Below are positions 50,201 through 59,279 of a stretch of DNA of 64,000 bases, piece by piece (the stretch's first letter is position 1; the number at the start of each line of letters is the position of its first letter). Source of the stretch: Micromonospora sp. WMMA1947. Its GTDB lineage: Bacteria > Actinomycetota > Actinomycetes > Mycobacteriales > Micromonosporaceae. A model generated the notes under the pieces. The model made no database searches, had not been told where the DNA came from, and saw only the letters and a program-made list of their open reading frames with translations. The translations under genes and the position numbers were made by a program. The stretch is taken from NCBI RefSeq assembly GCF_027497355.1, contig NZ_CP114909.1:1984001-2048000 (forward strand), in the 5' to 3' direction.

Positions 50201-51358
50201 ATGGAAATCCAAGTTGTCGGTGGTTTGGCGGTGCGGCTCGGCACGGCCGACCTTTCGCTCGGGACACCCAAACAGCAGTTGGTGTTGGCGCTACTGATTG
50301 TGCGGGCCAACCAGTTGGTCCCGGTGCACGAACTGGTTGACGAGCTGTGGCCCGACGGCCCACCCCGCTCCGCGATCGCCAACGCGCGGACCTACGCCGC
50401 CAACCTGCGGCGAGGCCTCGACTCGTCCGGGGTCGAGAGGCTCAGGATTGTCCGTGAACAAGGTGGCTACCGCCTTGTCGCCGACGAGAATCTGATCGAC
50501 CTGCACCGGCGGACCGCGCGCTGGCGCCAGGGCCGGGAGCTGATGCGTGCGGGAGAACCGGCGCAGGCGATCACGTTGCTGAAGGATGCGGTTGATGCTG
50601 CAGATCCACTGCTCGCGGGGTTGACGCTGGGGCCGGTGCTGACCGTCCGGCGGGAAGCGATGAACCAGGAACGCCGTGCAACGCTGGAGCTGCTGGCGGA
50701 GGCCCACCTCAGCATGGGGAATCCGGAATCGGCGGTGTCGTTTCTGCGGGATCAGGTCCCGCGCGAGCCGCTTTGGGAACGAGCACAGTGTCTCCTGATG
50801 CGTGCCCTCATCGGGGCCGGTGACGCAGGTGGCGCCCTCGCCGTCTACCGCGCCACTCGCGAAGCGTTGTCCGACCAGCTCGGGGTGGCACCCAGCGCGG
50901 AGATGGAGCGACTTCGGATGGCGGCGACCCAGGCTCGACGCCGGATTCCGGAATCGGCGCGCGAGGTGGAGCCCATCCGGAGTGGTGCTCATAAGCGCAA
51001 TTGGTTGCCACGAACGGTGATGAATTTCGTCGGCCGGGAGGAAACGGTCGATCGATTGTTGTACGAAGTGGGCGAGGCTTCCGGGCAAGGTCCGACGATC
51101 CGGGTGATCGACGGCATGGCGGGCTGCGGCAAGACGACTCTCGCCCTGCACGTGGCCTCCCGGTCGGCCGAGCGCTTCCCCGACGGGCAACTCTTCGTCG
51201 ACCTGCGGGGACACAGCGCGCGAACACGGACGAACGAGGCCCCCACCGTCAATTTCCCCCCAGCGAATCGACGGTGGGGCGTCGTGCATCGGCACCCGAA
51301 ACGGCGCTCCTCCCCGCCGCCGGCCGCCTCACCCCGCGGCGTCGTACCCGGCGGATAG
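50201..51358 (+). pseudogene. Truncated SARP-family (AfsR-like) regulator
   Basis: 385 aa. It has a complete OmpR-type winged helix and BTAD region: MEIQVVGGLAVRLG, HELVDELWPDGPPRSAIANA, then helical TPR-like repeats to about residue 265. The NB-ARC ATPase begins (GMAGCGKTTLALHV, then FVDLRGHS) and stops near residue 347. What follows is unrelated and no continuation is seen in other frames. Full AfsR proteins are typically 900-1000 aa. The rest was presumably deleted at about 51235-51245, next to a 10-bp inverted repeat (51241-51250/51270-51279). The DNA-binding part may still work. Confidence 0.75.
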
Positions 51359-51367
51359 GGTCGGGCC

Positions 51368-51859
51368 GTGACCGAACCCGCGCAGCTCACCCACGTCGAC
51401 CCGGCCGGTGCGGCCCGGATGGTCGACGTCTCCGCCAAGCCGGTCTCGGGCCGGCTCGCGGTCGCCGCCGGCCGCCTGCGCACCACCGCCGAGGTGGTGG
51501 AGTTGCTGCGCCGCGACGGCCTGCCCAAGGGCGACGCGCTCGCCGTCGGCCGGCTCGCCGGCATCATGGGCGCCAAGCGCACACCGGACCTGATCCCGCT
51601 CTGCCACCCGATCGCGCTGCACGGCGTCACCGTCGACCTCGACCTCACCGCCGACACGGTGGAGATCACCGCCACCGCGAAGACCGCCGACCGCACCGGC
51701 GTGGAGATGGAGGCCCTGACCGCCGTGGCGGTCGCCGGGCTCGCCCTGGTCGACATGGTGAAGGCCGTCGACCCGGCCGCCTCGGTGGACGCCGTCCGGG
51801 TGCTCCGCAAGGAGGGCGGCAAGACCGGCGAGTGGGTCCGGCCGGAGGACCGGCCGTGA
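51368..51859 (+). CDS. moaC: Cyclic pyranopterin monophosphate synthase
   Basis: Molybdenum-cofactor enzyme of 163 aa. The family motif KRTPDLIPLCHPIALHGV and EMEALTAVAVAGLALVDMVKAVDP are clear. GTG start, 9 bp after the truncated SARP frame. It overlaps the next gene by 4 bp (GTGA). First gene of moaC-mog-moeA-moaE. Confidence 0.95.
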   Translation: MTEPAQLTHVDPAGAARMVDVSAKPVSGRLAVAAGRLRTTAEVVELLRRDGLPKGDALAVGRLAGIMGAKRTPDLIPLCHPIALHGVTVDLDLTADTVEITATAKTADRTGVEMEALTAVAVAGLALVDMVKAVDPAASVDAVRVLRKEGGKTGEWVRPEDRP

Positions 51860-52326
51860 TCCGGGCCCGGGTGATCGTGGCGTCCAACCGGGCCGCCGCC
51901 GGGGTGTACGAGGACACCAGCGGCCCGCTGCTCGTGACCGGGCTGCGCGAGCTGGGCTGCGAGGTCGACGCCCCGGTGGTGGTGCCGGACGGCGAACCGG
52001 TCGGCGACGCCCTGCGTGCCGCCCGCGCCGACGGCGTCGACGTGGTGCTGACCAGCGGCGGCACCGGCATCACGCCGACCGACCGCACGCCCGAGGTGAC
52101 CCGGGCGCTGCTCGACTACGAGATCCCCGGCATCGCCGAGGCGATCCGCGCGCACAGCCGCGACGCAGTGCCGACCGCGGCGCTGTCCCGCGGGCTGGCC
52201 GGGGTGACCGGCCGGACGCTCGTGGTCAACCTGCCCGGTTCACGCGGCGGCGCCCGGGACGGCCTGGCCGTGCTCGGGCCGATCCTGCGGCACGCCGTCG
52301 ACCAGCTTCGCGGCGGCGACCACTGA
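51856..52326 (+). CDS. MogA/MoaB family molybdopterin adenylyltransferase
   Basis: Protein of 156 aa. TSGGTGITPTDRTPE and VVNLPGSRGGARDGL are the molybdopterin-binding signatures. It adenylates molybdopterin ahead of metal insertion by MoeA. GTG start inside the end of moaC. Mog and MoaB types cannot be told apart safely here. Confidence 0.92.
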   Translation: MIRARVIVASNRAAAGVYEDTSGPLLVTGLRELGCEVDAPVVVPDGEPVGDALRAARADGVDVVLTSGGTGITPTDRTPEVTRALLDYEIPGIAEAIRAHSRDAVPTAALSRGLAGVTGRTLVVNLPGSRGGARDGLAVLGPILRHAVDQLRGGDH

Positions 52327-52363
52327 ACCCGCGAGGCACGTGCTCCGGCGTTAGGCTCGCCGG

Positions 52364-53623
52364 ATGAGCACGGAAACCGAAGCCGCCGCGGCCGAGGCGG
52401 CCACGCCACCCCCGGCCGGGTGGGAGGAGGCCCGCTCCCGGGTGTACGCGGTGGGCCTGTCCGCCGCGCTCCCCGCTGTCGCCCGTCCGCTGGCCGAGGC
52501 CGACGGGCACACGCTGGCCGAGCCGCTGACCACGCGTACCGACCTGCCCGCGTTCCCCACCTCCAGCGTGGACGGCTGGGCGGTGCGCGGCCCGGGGCCG
52601 TGGCGGGTCGTCGGGCGGGTGCTCGCCGGGCACACCGCACCGCCGCTGGAGGCGGACGGCAGCACCGTCGAGATCGCCACCGGCGCGATGGTGCCCGAGG
52701 GCACGACGGCGATCCTGCGGATCGAGGAGTCGGCGCGTACGGCGGACGGCCTGGTGTCCGGCACGCCCCGACCAGCACCGGAGTGGCGGGAGCCGGGTGA
52801 GGAGGCGCACCTCGGGGAGGAGCTGCTGCCCGCCGGCACGCCCGTCGACCCGGCGGTGATCGGCCTGGCCGCCTCCTGCGGGCACGACACGCTGCGGGTC
52901 CGCCGCCCACCCCGGGCCGCGCTGCTGGTCTTCGGCGACGAACTGCTCACCTCGGGTCCGCCCGGCGCGGGCCGGGTCCGGGACGCGCTCGGCCCGTCGG
53001 TGCCGGCATGGCTGCGTCGCTACGGCTGCCAGATGCGCGCCGCCGACGTGGTCGGGCCGGTCGCCGACACGCTGCCCGCGCACGTGGCGGCGTTGCGCGG
53101 CGCGCTCGCCAACGCCGACCTGGTGTGCACCACCGGCGGCACCATGCACGGCCCGGTCGACCACCTGCACCCGACGCTGGAGGCGCTCGGCGCCGACTAC
53201 GTGGTGAACACCGTCGCGGTGCGCCCGGGTTTTCCGATGCTGCTCGCCCGCCTGGTGGACGGCGACGGCCGGGTGCGGTTCGTGGCCGGCCTGCCCGGCA
53301 ATCCGCAGTCGGCGGTGGTGGCGCTCGTGTCGCTCGTCGCGCCCCTGCTCGCCGGTCTCACCGGCCGGCCGATGCCGGTGCTGCCGCACGTGACGCTCGC
53401 CGAGCCCATTCCCGGGCGCGGTGACTACACCCACCTGGCACTCGCCCGCCGGGACCGCGTCGCCGGCACCGCGTACCCGGTGCGGCACGTCGGCTCGGCG
53501 ATGCTGCGCGGACTGGCCGGCGCGGACGGGTTCGCGGTGATCCGGCCCGGCACCAGCGGCGCGGCCGGTGACCGCGTGCCGTTCGTGCCGCTGCCACTGA
53601 CCCCCGGGGAGCGATTCGGGTGA
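52364..53623 (+). CDS. moeA: Molybdopterin molybdenumtransferase MoeA
   Basis: Inserts molybdate into adenylated molybdopterin. Protein of 419 aa. Visible: LPAFPTSSVDGWAVR, IATGAMVPEGTTAI, LVFGDEL, CTTGGTMHGPVDHL and GLPGNPQSA. The GTMHG loop differs from the usual SVGD-type words but the order is that of MoeA. ATG start, 37 bp after the preceding gene; GTGA overlap with moaE. Confidence 0.92.
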   Translation: MSTETEAAAAEAATPPPAGWEEARSRVYAVGLSAALPAVARPLAEADGHTLAEPLTTRTDLPAFPTSSVDGWAVRGPGPWRVVGRVLAGHTAPPLEADGSTVEIATGAMVPEGTTAILRIEESARTADGLVSGTPRPAPEWREPGEEAHLGEELLPAGTPVDPAVIGLAASCGHDTLRVRRPPRAALLVFGDELLTSGPPGAGRVRDALGPSVPAWLRRYGCQMRAADVVGPVADTLPAHVAALRGALANADLVCTTGGTMHGPVDHLHPTLEALGADYVVNTVAVRPGFPMLLARLVDGDGRVRFVAGLPGNPQSAVVALVSLVAPLLAGLTGRPMPVLPHVTLAEPIPGRGDYTHLALARRDRVAGTAYPVRHVGSAMLRGLAGADGFAVIRPGTSGAAGDRVPFVPLPLTPGERFG

Positions 53624-54084
53624 GCGCGACGAACGAACCGACGGGAGACGTCGTGACAGTGGACGCAGGCATGGTGCTCGGCACGGTGACCGACCGGCCG
53701 CTCGACCTGGCCGAACACGAGGCGGCGGTGGCCGACCGCCGGGCCGGTGCGGTGGTGTCCTTCCAGGGCGTGGTCCGCGACCACGACCACGGGCGGGCGG
53801 TCACCCGGCTGGAGTACGAGGGCCACCCCACCGCCGAGGCGGTGCTGCGCGAGGTGGCGGCCGAGGTCGCGGCCGACCCGCAGGTGTACGCGGTGGCGGT
53901 GTCGCATCGGATCGGCCCGCTGGAGATCGGGGACGTGGCGCTGGTGGCGGCGGTCAGCACGGCGCACCGGGCCGCCGCGTTCGCGGCCTGCGCACGGCTG
54001 GTCGACGAGGTGAAGGCCCGGCTGCCGATCTGGAAGCGCCAGGTTTTCGACGACGGCACCGAGGAGTGGGTGAACTGCCCCTGA
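53620..54084 (+). CDS. moaE: Molybdopterin synthase catalytic subunit
   Basis: Large subunit of molybdopterin synthase, 154 aa. GAVVSFQGVVRDHDHGR and the C-terminal LPIWKRQVFDDGTEEWV with its catalytic lysine are typical. A moaD partner is not in the window. GTG start overlapping the moeA stop. Convergent with the following mannosyltransferase-like gene, 4 bp apart. Confidence 0.93.
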   Translation: MSATNEPTGDVVTVDAGMVLGTVTDRPLDLAEHEAAVADRRAGAVVSFQGVVRDHDHGRAVTRLEYEGHPTAEAVLREVAAEVAADPQVYAVAVSHRIGPLEIGDVALVAAVSTAHRAAAFAACARLVDEVKARLPIWKRQVFDDGTEEWVNCP

Positions 54085-54088
54085 GGGC

Positions 54089-55513
54089 TCAGCGCCGGGC
54101 GGCGAGCGCGGCGGTACGGCCCCACCGGTCGTGGTAGAACGCCGGCTCCGCGCCGGGTCGCCACGGCAGCGCCGCCACGAGCACGATCAGTGCGATGGCC
54201 AGGGAGTTCTCCATCAGCGCGCCGAACAGGCCGTCCTGGTAGTGGGACACCTCGGGGAGCTGGTGCTCGTACGGCCAGATCGGTGAGATCAGGAACAGCA
54301 GGTAGAGCCCGAGCGCGCCGACGCCGTGGCGGAGCCCGGTGAGCGTCGGGTACCAGATCGGCGGACGCAGTGCCGGCACCCCGTTGGCCGACGGGCCGCC
54401 GGTGCCGCGCAGCGGCAGGCCACGGCTGGCGTCGCGGCGGCGGACCGCGGCGTCGGCCAGCACGATGATCGCCGGGATGACCCAGATCAGGTGATGCGAC
54501 CAGGAGATCGGGCTGATCACGTTGGCGGTGAGCCCGACCAGCGTGAACGCGGTCAGCTCGTCGCCGTCGGCGCGGGCGCTCATCGCGCGGGAGAGGCCCA
54601 GCGCCAGGATCAGCACCGAGAACGCCAGCCAGAGCAGGCCGGGCGTCTCGATCGAGTCGTAGAGCCGCGCCAGCAGACCGGCGAGGGACTGGTTGGCGGT
54701 CATGTCCGCCGCGCCGACCCGTTCGGTCTGCCAGAGCACACCGGCGAAGTACGCGCGGGACTCCTCACCGACCACACCGAACGTCGCGACTGTCACGCCG
54801 GTCGTGGTGGCGACAGCGGTGAGCGCGGCCCGCCACTGCCGGGTCAGCATCAGGTAGGCCACGAACAGCGCCGGGGTGAGCTTGACCGCGGTGGCGAGCC
54901 CGATCCCGACACCGGCCCAGGCGCCGCTGTAGACGAACCGGGCCAGCGGCGAATCGGCGGTCTCGTAGTGGGTGCCCCGCTTGGCCCGCCAGCGCAGGCC
55001 CACCATGTCCGCCATGATCAGCGCGAACAGCAGCAGGTTGACCTGCCCGTAGCCGAGCGTCTCCCGGGACGGCTCGATGGCGACGGCGAGCGGGGTGGCG
55101 ATGCCGACCGTGAACCAGAGCGGCCAGCCGAGCCGATCCACGACGGGACGCAGCAGCGCCGCGAGGACGACGGCGAGTGCGCCGATGCTGGCGAGCGCGT
55201 TGACGAAGCCGGCGCCGTCGACCGGCAGCCAGGACATCGGCAGCATGACCAGGGCGGCGAACGGCGGGTAGGTGAAGCCCAGCGTGGTCGAGGGCGCGAC
55301 GAAGTCGTACAGCTCGTTGCCGCCGGCCCACCACAGCACGGCGCCGTGGTAGATCTTCATGTCGAAGAAGTTGTACGGCCGTCCGAAGGCGCCGATGGCG
55401 AGCCACGCGGCGTACGACACGGCGGCGACGACGCCGAGACGCACGACGATCCGGCGGTCGACGCGGGAGGTCGGAGCGAGGCGGTTGGTCCGTCTACCGA
55501 CTGTCGTCGGCAT
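54089..55513 (-). CDS. GT87-family polyprenol-phosphate mannosyltransferase-like protein
   Basis: Membrane protein of 474 aa, about 10-11 segments. The GT-C signature region FFDMKIYHGAVLWWAGG followed by LYDF and FTYPPFAALVMLP is like PimE/GT87 alpha-mannosyltransferases that extend phosphatidylinositol mannosides or other envelope glycans. Acceptor not known. ATG (MPTTVGRRT) is chosen over an upstream frame that would add 38 Arg-rich residues. Confidence 0.85.
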   Translation of the reverse strand: MPTTVGRRTNRLAPTSRVDRRIVVRLGVVAAVSYAAWLAIGAFGRPYNFFDMKIYHGAVLWWAGGNELYDFVAPSTTLGFTYPPFAALVMLPMSWLPVDGAGFVNALASIGALAVVLAALLRPVVDRLGWPLWFTVGIATPLAVAIEPSRETLGYGQVNLLLFALIMADMVGLRWRAKRGTHYETADSPLARFVYSGAWAGVGIGLATAVKLTPALFVAYLMLTRQWRAALTAVATTTGVTVATFGVVGEESRAYFAGVLWQTERVGAADMTANQSLAGLLARLYDSIETPGLLWLAFSVLILALGLSRAMSARADGDELTAFTLVGLTANVISPISWSHHLIWVIPAIIVLADAAVRRRDASRGLPLRGTGGPSANGVPALRPPIWYPTLTGLRHGVGALGLYLLFLISPIWPYEHQLPEVSHYQDGLFGALMENSLAIALIVLVAALPWRPGAEPAFYHDRWGRTAALAARR

Positions 55514-55720
55514 GGCGTGGCCACCCCCGTACCAAGGTCGTCGTACCCGTCCAGGTCCAGCACGGAGCCTAGAACGGCGCCTCACGTTGCTGCCTCCCGC
55601 GTTACGCGACCGTGTCCGATCCCACACGTGTTTGCGACATTTCCACCGCGTTAACGGGTCTCGGACGGTTCAGGTGATTGGTGGCCTTGCGGGGGGTGGT
55701 GGGCCGTACGAAATGCCTGG

Positions 55721-56266
55721 TCAGCCGGGCATGCGGCGGGCGGTGGCCGCGGAGCGTACCGCGATCTTCGCCTCGCGACGCGCGGTACGGACCGCGCGCT
55801 TGACCGACCGGCGCGAGTGGTCGATCCGGTGGCCGGCGCGCCAGCGCAGGCCCGGCTTGCCCTCGGTGTCGGCGGCGGCGAGGAGGAGGCCACCGAGCAG
55901 GCCGACGTTCTTCAGGAAGTGAACCTGGTTGTTGTTGCGGGCGGCCGGGTCGTCGTTGGTCCAGAAGGGGTGACCGGCGGCGGTCGTCGGAACCAGCGTG
56001 CCCGCGAGCACCAGCGCGGCCGGGCGGGTGAACCGGCCGGTCGCGAGCATCAGGCCGCCGACGAGCTGGGTGGCGGCGTTGGCCCGGATGAGCGAGACCG
56101 TGTCGGTGGGGATGCGGGGGTGCACGTTCCGGATGAGCGGAGCGACCTTCCCGGTGACCGGTTCCGCAGCCTGCACCAGACGTTCCGGGTTGCGCAGGTT
56201 GCGGGCGCCGCTGACCACGAAGATGCCGCTCAACATGACTCGGGCGAGGGAGCGCACGGGCTTCAT
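55721..56266 (-). CDS. DoxX family membrane protein
   Basis: Protein of 181 aa with four hydrophobic segments (ARVMLSGIFVVSGARNL; LIRANAATQLVGGLMLA; RPAALVLAGTLVPTTAAGHPFW; FLKNVGLLGGLLLAAA). DoxX relatives couple to membrane redox or transport, with no fixed function in actinobacteria. The tail is Arg-rich. ATG start. The 207-bp gap to the next gene downstream holds no further coding. Confidence 0.85.
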   Translation of the reverse strand: MKPVRSLARVMLSGIFVVSGARNLRNPERLVQAAEPVTGKVAPLIRNVHPRIPTDTVSLIRANAATQLVGGLMLATGRFTRPAALVLAGTLVPTTAAGHPFWTNDDPAARNNNQVHFLKNVGLLGGLLLAAADTEGKPGLRWRAGHRIDHSRRSVKRAVRTARREAKIAVRSAATARRMPG

Positions 56267-56401
56267 GGCTCAGTCTTACCCCGTCGAGGGCGTCGTCATC
56301 CCCGCAACACACGAAAGGTATCGGCCGACGTGGACGTCCGAACGGTATCGATTTCAGCGACCGTCGCGGATGGACCGGTCGCGTTCGGTAAGGTCGCGCG
56401 G

Positions 56402-56950
56402 GTGACGACGCTGCGACTGCGCCCGGAGGGCCCCGCCGACGAGGCGCCGGTGGCCCGGGTGCTGGCCGCCGCCTTCGCCCGCCCCGACGTGGCCACCCCA
56501 CCGGAGGTCGGCCTGGTCGAGGAGCTGCGGCACAGCCCGGCGTGGGTCCCGGAGCTGGCCATGGTCGCCGAGTACGGCGGCGAGGTGGTGGCGTACGCGC
56601 TGCTCACGCGCGTGGGCGTACGCACCGACGACGGTCGTACGTGGCCGGCGCTGGCCCTGGGTCCGGTGGCGGCGGCACGGCACCGGCAGCGGCTGGGGCA
56701 CGGCACGGCGGCGGTGCAGGCGGCGCTGGACGCGGCAGCCGAGTTGGGCGAGCGGCTGGTGGTGGTGCTGGGGGATCCGGCGTACTACCGGCGGTTCGGG
56801 TTCGGCCCGGCGGACCGGCTGGGCCTGACCAGCCCCTGGTCCGGGCTGGGTGAGCCGTGGCAGGCGCTGGTGCTGCCGCCGACGGTGAGCGAGGAGCCGC
56901 CACCGCCGGCCGGCGAGGTGGTCTTCCCGCCACCGTGGTCGCGCGTCTGA
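56402..56950 (+). CDS. GNAT-family N-acetyltransferase
   Basis: Protein of 182 aa. RLRPEGPADEAPVARVLAAAF at the N-terminus and the acetyl-CoA segment LGPVAAARHRQRLGHG are visible, with PAYYRRFGFGPA near the C-terminus, the pattern of YhbS-type acetyltransferases. Substrate unknown. GTG start. Convergent with the AAA ATPase gene. Confidence 0.85.
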   Translation: MTTLRLRPEGPADEAPVARVLAAAFARPDVATPPEVGLVEELRHSPAWVPELAMVAEYGGEVVAYALLTRVGVRTDDGRTWPALALGPVAAARHRQRLGHGTAAVQAALDAAAELGERLVVVLGDPAYYRRFGFGPADRLGLTSPWSGLGEPWQALVLPPTVSEEPPPPAGEVVFPPPWSRV

Positions 56951-56969
56951 GGCCGTTTCAGAGCAGCCG

Positions 56970-58214
56970 TCAGGCGGGCTGGGTGCGCAGGTAGCGGCCG
57001 AAGTGCGGCACGGTGAACGCCACCGTCCCCCGCTCGCCGGAGTAGATCAGCCCCTTCTTGATCAGCGCGTCCCGGGCCGGGGACAGGCTGGCCGGCTTGC
57101 GGCCGAGCGCGCGGGCGATCTCGGCGGTCGGCACCGCCGCGTCCATGTCGTCCCGGCCGCCCTCCTCGCCGTCGACCAGCGCCAGCGTGGCCATCGCGCG
57201 CATGTACTCGCGTTCGGCCGGCGTGGCCCGCTCGAACCGGGAACCGAAGAACCCCACCGCCAGCTCGGCCTCCGCCTCGGGCGCGGCGACCCGGACGTCC
57301 GCCGCGGTGATCGGCGAGCGGGGCGCGTGGTCCCAGGTTGCCTTGCCGTACGCCTGGACGAAGTAGGGATAGCCGCCGGACTTCTCGTAGAGCAGGTCGA
57401 GGGCTTTCTGCTCGTACTCGACCTCCTCCCGCTCGGCCGGGGCGCAGAGTGCCTGGTCGGCGGCGATCCGGTCGAGCCGGTCGATGCGCTGGTAGCGGTA
57501 GAGCCGCTCGGAGTAGGACTTGGCGGCGCTGAGGACCGCGGGCAGGTGCGGCAGGCCCGCGCCCACGACGATGAGCGGCGCGCCGAGCTGGGACAGCTCG
57601 TGGCAGGCGGCGCAGAGCGCGGAGACGTCCTCGGCGCCGACGTCCTGCATCTCGTCGATGAAGATCGCGATGCCGGTGCCGACGTCGGTGGCGACCGCCG
57701 CCGCGTCGCTGAGCAGTTCGACCAGGTCGATCTCGATGTCGCCGGAGTCGGCGCGCCCGCTGCTCGCCGGTACGTCGATGCCGGGCTGCCAGCGGTCGCG
57801 CAGCTTGGGCGCCGCGCTGCCGCGCCCGGTGGGGGCGGAGCGTTGCGCGAACGCCTTGAGGACGCCGAGGAACGCGTCGATCCGGTCCGGGGCGCGGTGC
57901 CGGGGTGCCAGTTCGCGGACCGCCATGTGGAGCGCGGCGGCGATCGGGCGGCGCAGCGACTGGTCCGGCCGGGCCTCGATCTTGCCGGTGCCCCAGAGGT
58001 GGCTGATCGCCTCGGAGCGCAGCGTGTTGAGCAGGACCGTCTTGCCCACCCCACGCAGGCCGGTGAGCATCAGGCTGCGTTCGGGCCGGCCGCGGGCGAT
58101 CCGTTCCAGCACCACGTCGAAGACGTCCAGTTCCCGCCCCCGCCCGGCGAGTTCGGGCGGGCGCTGGCCGGCGCCCGGTGCGTACGGGTTGCGGACCGGA
58201 TCCACGAATCGCAC
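56970..58214 (-). CDS. AAA-family ATPase with winged-helix C-terminus
   Basis: ATP-binding protein of 414 aa, ORC/STAND-like. Walker A GLRGVGKTVLLN is near residue 52; Walker B IFIDEMQDVGAED near 184; sensor and lid segments YEKSGGYPYFVQAYGKATWD follow. A winged helix (TAEIARALGRKPASLSPARDALIKKGLIY) closes the chain. Such proteins occur singly in actinobacteria, role unknown. GTG at 58214 is the outer start. A second GTG at 58205 fits better as a leaderless start, because a GATACT -10 lies at 58220-58215. Two identical palindromes lie upstream. Confidence 0.8.
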   Translation of the reverse strand: MRFVDPVRNPYAPGAGQRPPELAGRGRELDVFDVVLERIARGRPERSLMLTGLRGVGKTVLLNTLRSEAISHLWGTGKIEARPDQSLRRPIAAALHMAVRELAPRHRAPDRIDAFLGVLKAFAQRSAPTGRGSAAPKLRDRWQPGIDVPASSGRADSGDIEIDLVELLSDAAAVATDVGTGIAIFIDEMQDVGAEDVSALCAACHELSQLGAPLIVVGAGLPHLPAVLSAAKSYSERLYRYQRIDRLDRIAADQALCAPAEREEVEYEQKALDLLYEKSGGYPYFVQAYGKATWDHAPRSPITAADVRVAAPEAEAELAVGFFGSRFERATPAEREYMRAMATLALVDGEEGGRDDMDAAVPTAEIARALGRKPASLSPARDALIKKGLIYSGERGTVAFTVPHFGRYLRTQPA

Positions 58215-58220
58215 AGTATC
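58215..58220 (-). promoter_or_regulatory. Possible -10 of the AAA ATPase gene
   Basis: GATACT on the minus strand directly before the GTG at 58214. The TSS would fall near 58205, so a leaderless mRNA starting at the second GTG is plausible. No good -35 is seen; a palindrome lies where it should be. Confidence 0.4.
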
Positions 58221-58226
58221 GGGTTC

Positions 58227-58244
58227 TCTAGCGACCAGGCTAGA
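58227..58244. promoter_or_regulatory. Palindrome TCTAGC-N6-GCTAGA (operator candidate 1)
   Basis: 6-bp arms around GACCAG, placed at about -20 to -40 of the proposed ATPase transcription start. The same arms recur at 58296-58313. A repressor bound here would block RNA polymerase. Confidence 0.6.
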
Positions 58245-58282
58245 TGCGCGTAGAGGCGGCTACCGCGTGTCGGCCTCGATAC

Positions 58283-58326
58283 AAAACTAGGGCTGTCTAG
58301 CATCCACGCTAGACAGCCCTAGTTTT
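58283..58326. terminator. Strong bidirectional hairpin that contains palindrome copy 2
   Basis: Perfect 19-bp arms AAAACTAGGGCTGTCTAGC (58283-58301) and complement (58308-58326) with an ATCCAC loop, bounded by A and T runs. It can end the minus-strand transcript of the repeat-rich membrane protein gene. Its inner part is TCTAGC-N6-GCTAGA, the same as the operator candidate 69 bp away. Confidence 0.85.
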
Positions 58327-58348
58327 GGTTACCGACAGGCGGACAGGG

Positions 58349-59194
58349 TCAGCGGCGCTTCAGGCAGAGCACGAAGTCGAGCGTGTCCAGCTCGCTGTCG
58401 AAGAAGTACCAGTCGGTGTAACCGGCCACCTTCCCGCACTTGGCCTCCGCGTCCTTCTTGCCGCTCGTCGCGCCGTCGATGCGGCGCAGCACCTCGTACG
58501 TCTTCGGGGCGCAGTCGGCGATCACCAGCTTCGGCTGGCCGCCGCCGCCCTCGTTGGCGACGCACTGGCCCGCCTTGACGAAGCGCGGATCGGTCGAGGA
58601 GGCCGGGGCCGCCGTCGTGGGCGTCGTGTCGGCCGGCTCGCTCGGCGCGGCCTCACCGGTCGGATCCGCGGCCGGCGCGGTGGCAGCGGTCGTGCCGCCG
58701 GTCGGGGTCTGCTCGTCCCGGCCCAGCATCCAGTACGCCCCGGCGCCGCCCAGCAGCAGCACGGCCAGCACGACCACCACCACCACCAGCGGGCCCTTGC
58801 CCCGCTTCGGCGGCGGCGTCGGCTCGGCGTACGGCGGAAGCCCACCGCCGTACTGCGGTCCGGCGTAGGGGTCACCCGGTTGGCCCTGCTGCGGGGACCA
58901 GGCCGAACCCGGCTCGAAGCGCTGCGTCGGCGGCCCGTACTGATCGGCCGGCGGCCCGTACCGGTCGGCGGGCCCGTACTGGTCGGGCGGCCCGTACTGG
59001 TCGGCGGGGCCGTACTGGTCGGCAGGGCCGTACGGCCGCGCGCCCGGCGGCGGGCCGTACCGCGGATCCGGCTGCGGGGCGTAACGCGGGTCGCCCTGCG
59101 GGGCGTAGCGGGGGTCGGGCTGCGGGGCGTAGCCGTCGTCGGGCCGTCCCCACGGCTCGGGAGAGCCGCCACCCGGTGGACCGAAGTTCGACAT
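58349..59194 (-). CDS. Pro/Tyr/Gln-repeat protein with one membrane helix and an extracellular Cys domain
   Basis: Protein of 281 aa. Residues 1-125 are tandem repeats such as PDPRYAPQGDPRYAP and YGPADQYGPADQYGPP (three and six degenerate copies). One transmembrane helix (GPLVVVVVVLAVLLLGGAG) lies near 135-153. A Thr/Pro/Ala-rich stalk follows, and a ~75-residue outer domain with four Cys (CVAN, CAPK, CGKV, CLKRR) of the LppU-like kind. Such proteins are common in the envelope of actinobacteria. ATG start. Confidence 0.8.
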   Translation of the reverse strand: MSNFGPPGGGSPEPWGRPDDGYAPQPDPRYAPQGDPRYAPQPDPRYGPPPGARPYGPADQYGPADQYGPPDQYGPADRYGPPADQYGPPTQRFEPGSAWSPQQGQPGDPYAGPQYGGGLPPYAEPTPPPKRGKGPLVVVVVVLAVLLLGGAGAYWMLGRDEQTPTGGTTAATAPAADPTGEAAPSEPADTTPTTAAPASSTDPRFVKAGQCVANEGGGGQPKLVIADCAPKTYEVLRRIDGATSGKKDAEAKCGKVAGYTDWYFFDSELDTLDFVLCLKRR

Positions 59195-59279
59195 GAACGC
59201 CTCCTGCGTACGCCAGTGCTGAGAGGCCGGCCACCAACTGGGGACGCCGACGCCGTGGCCACCGTAGCGTGGTCAGACG

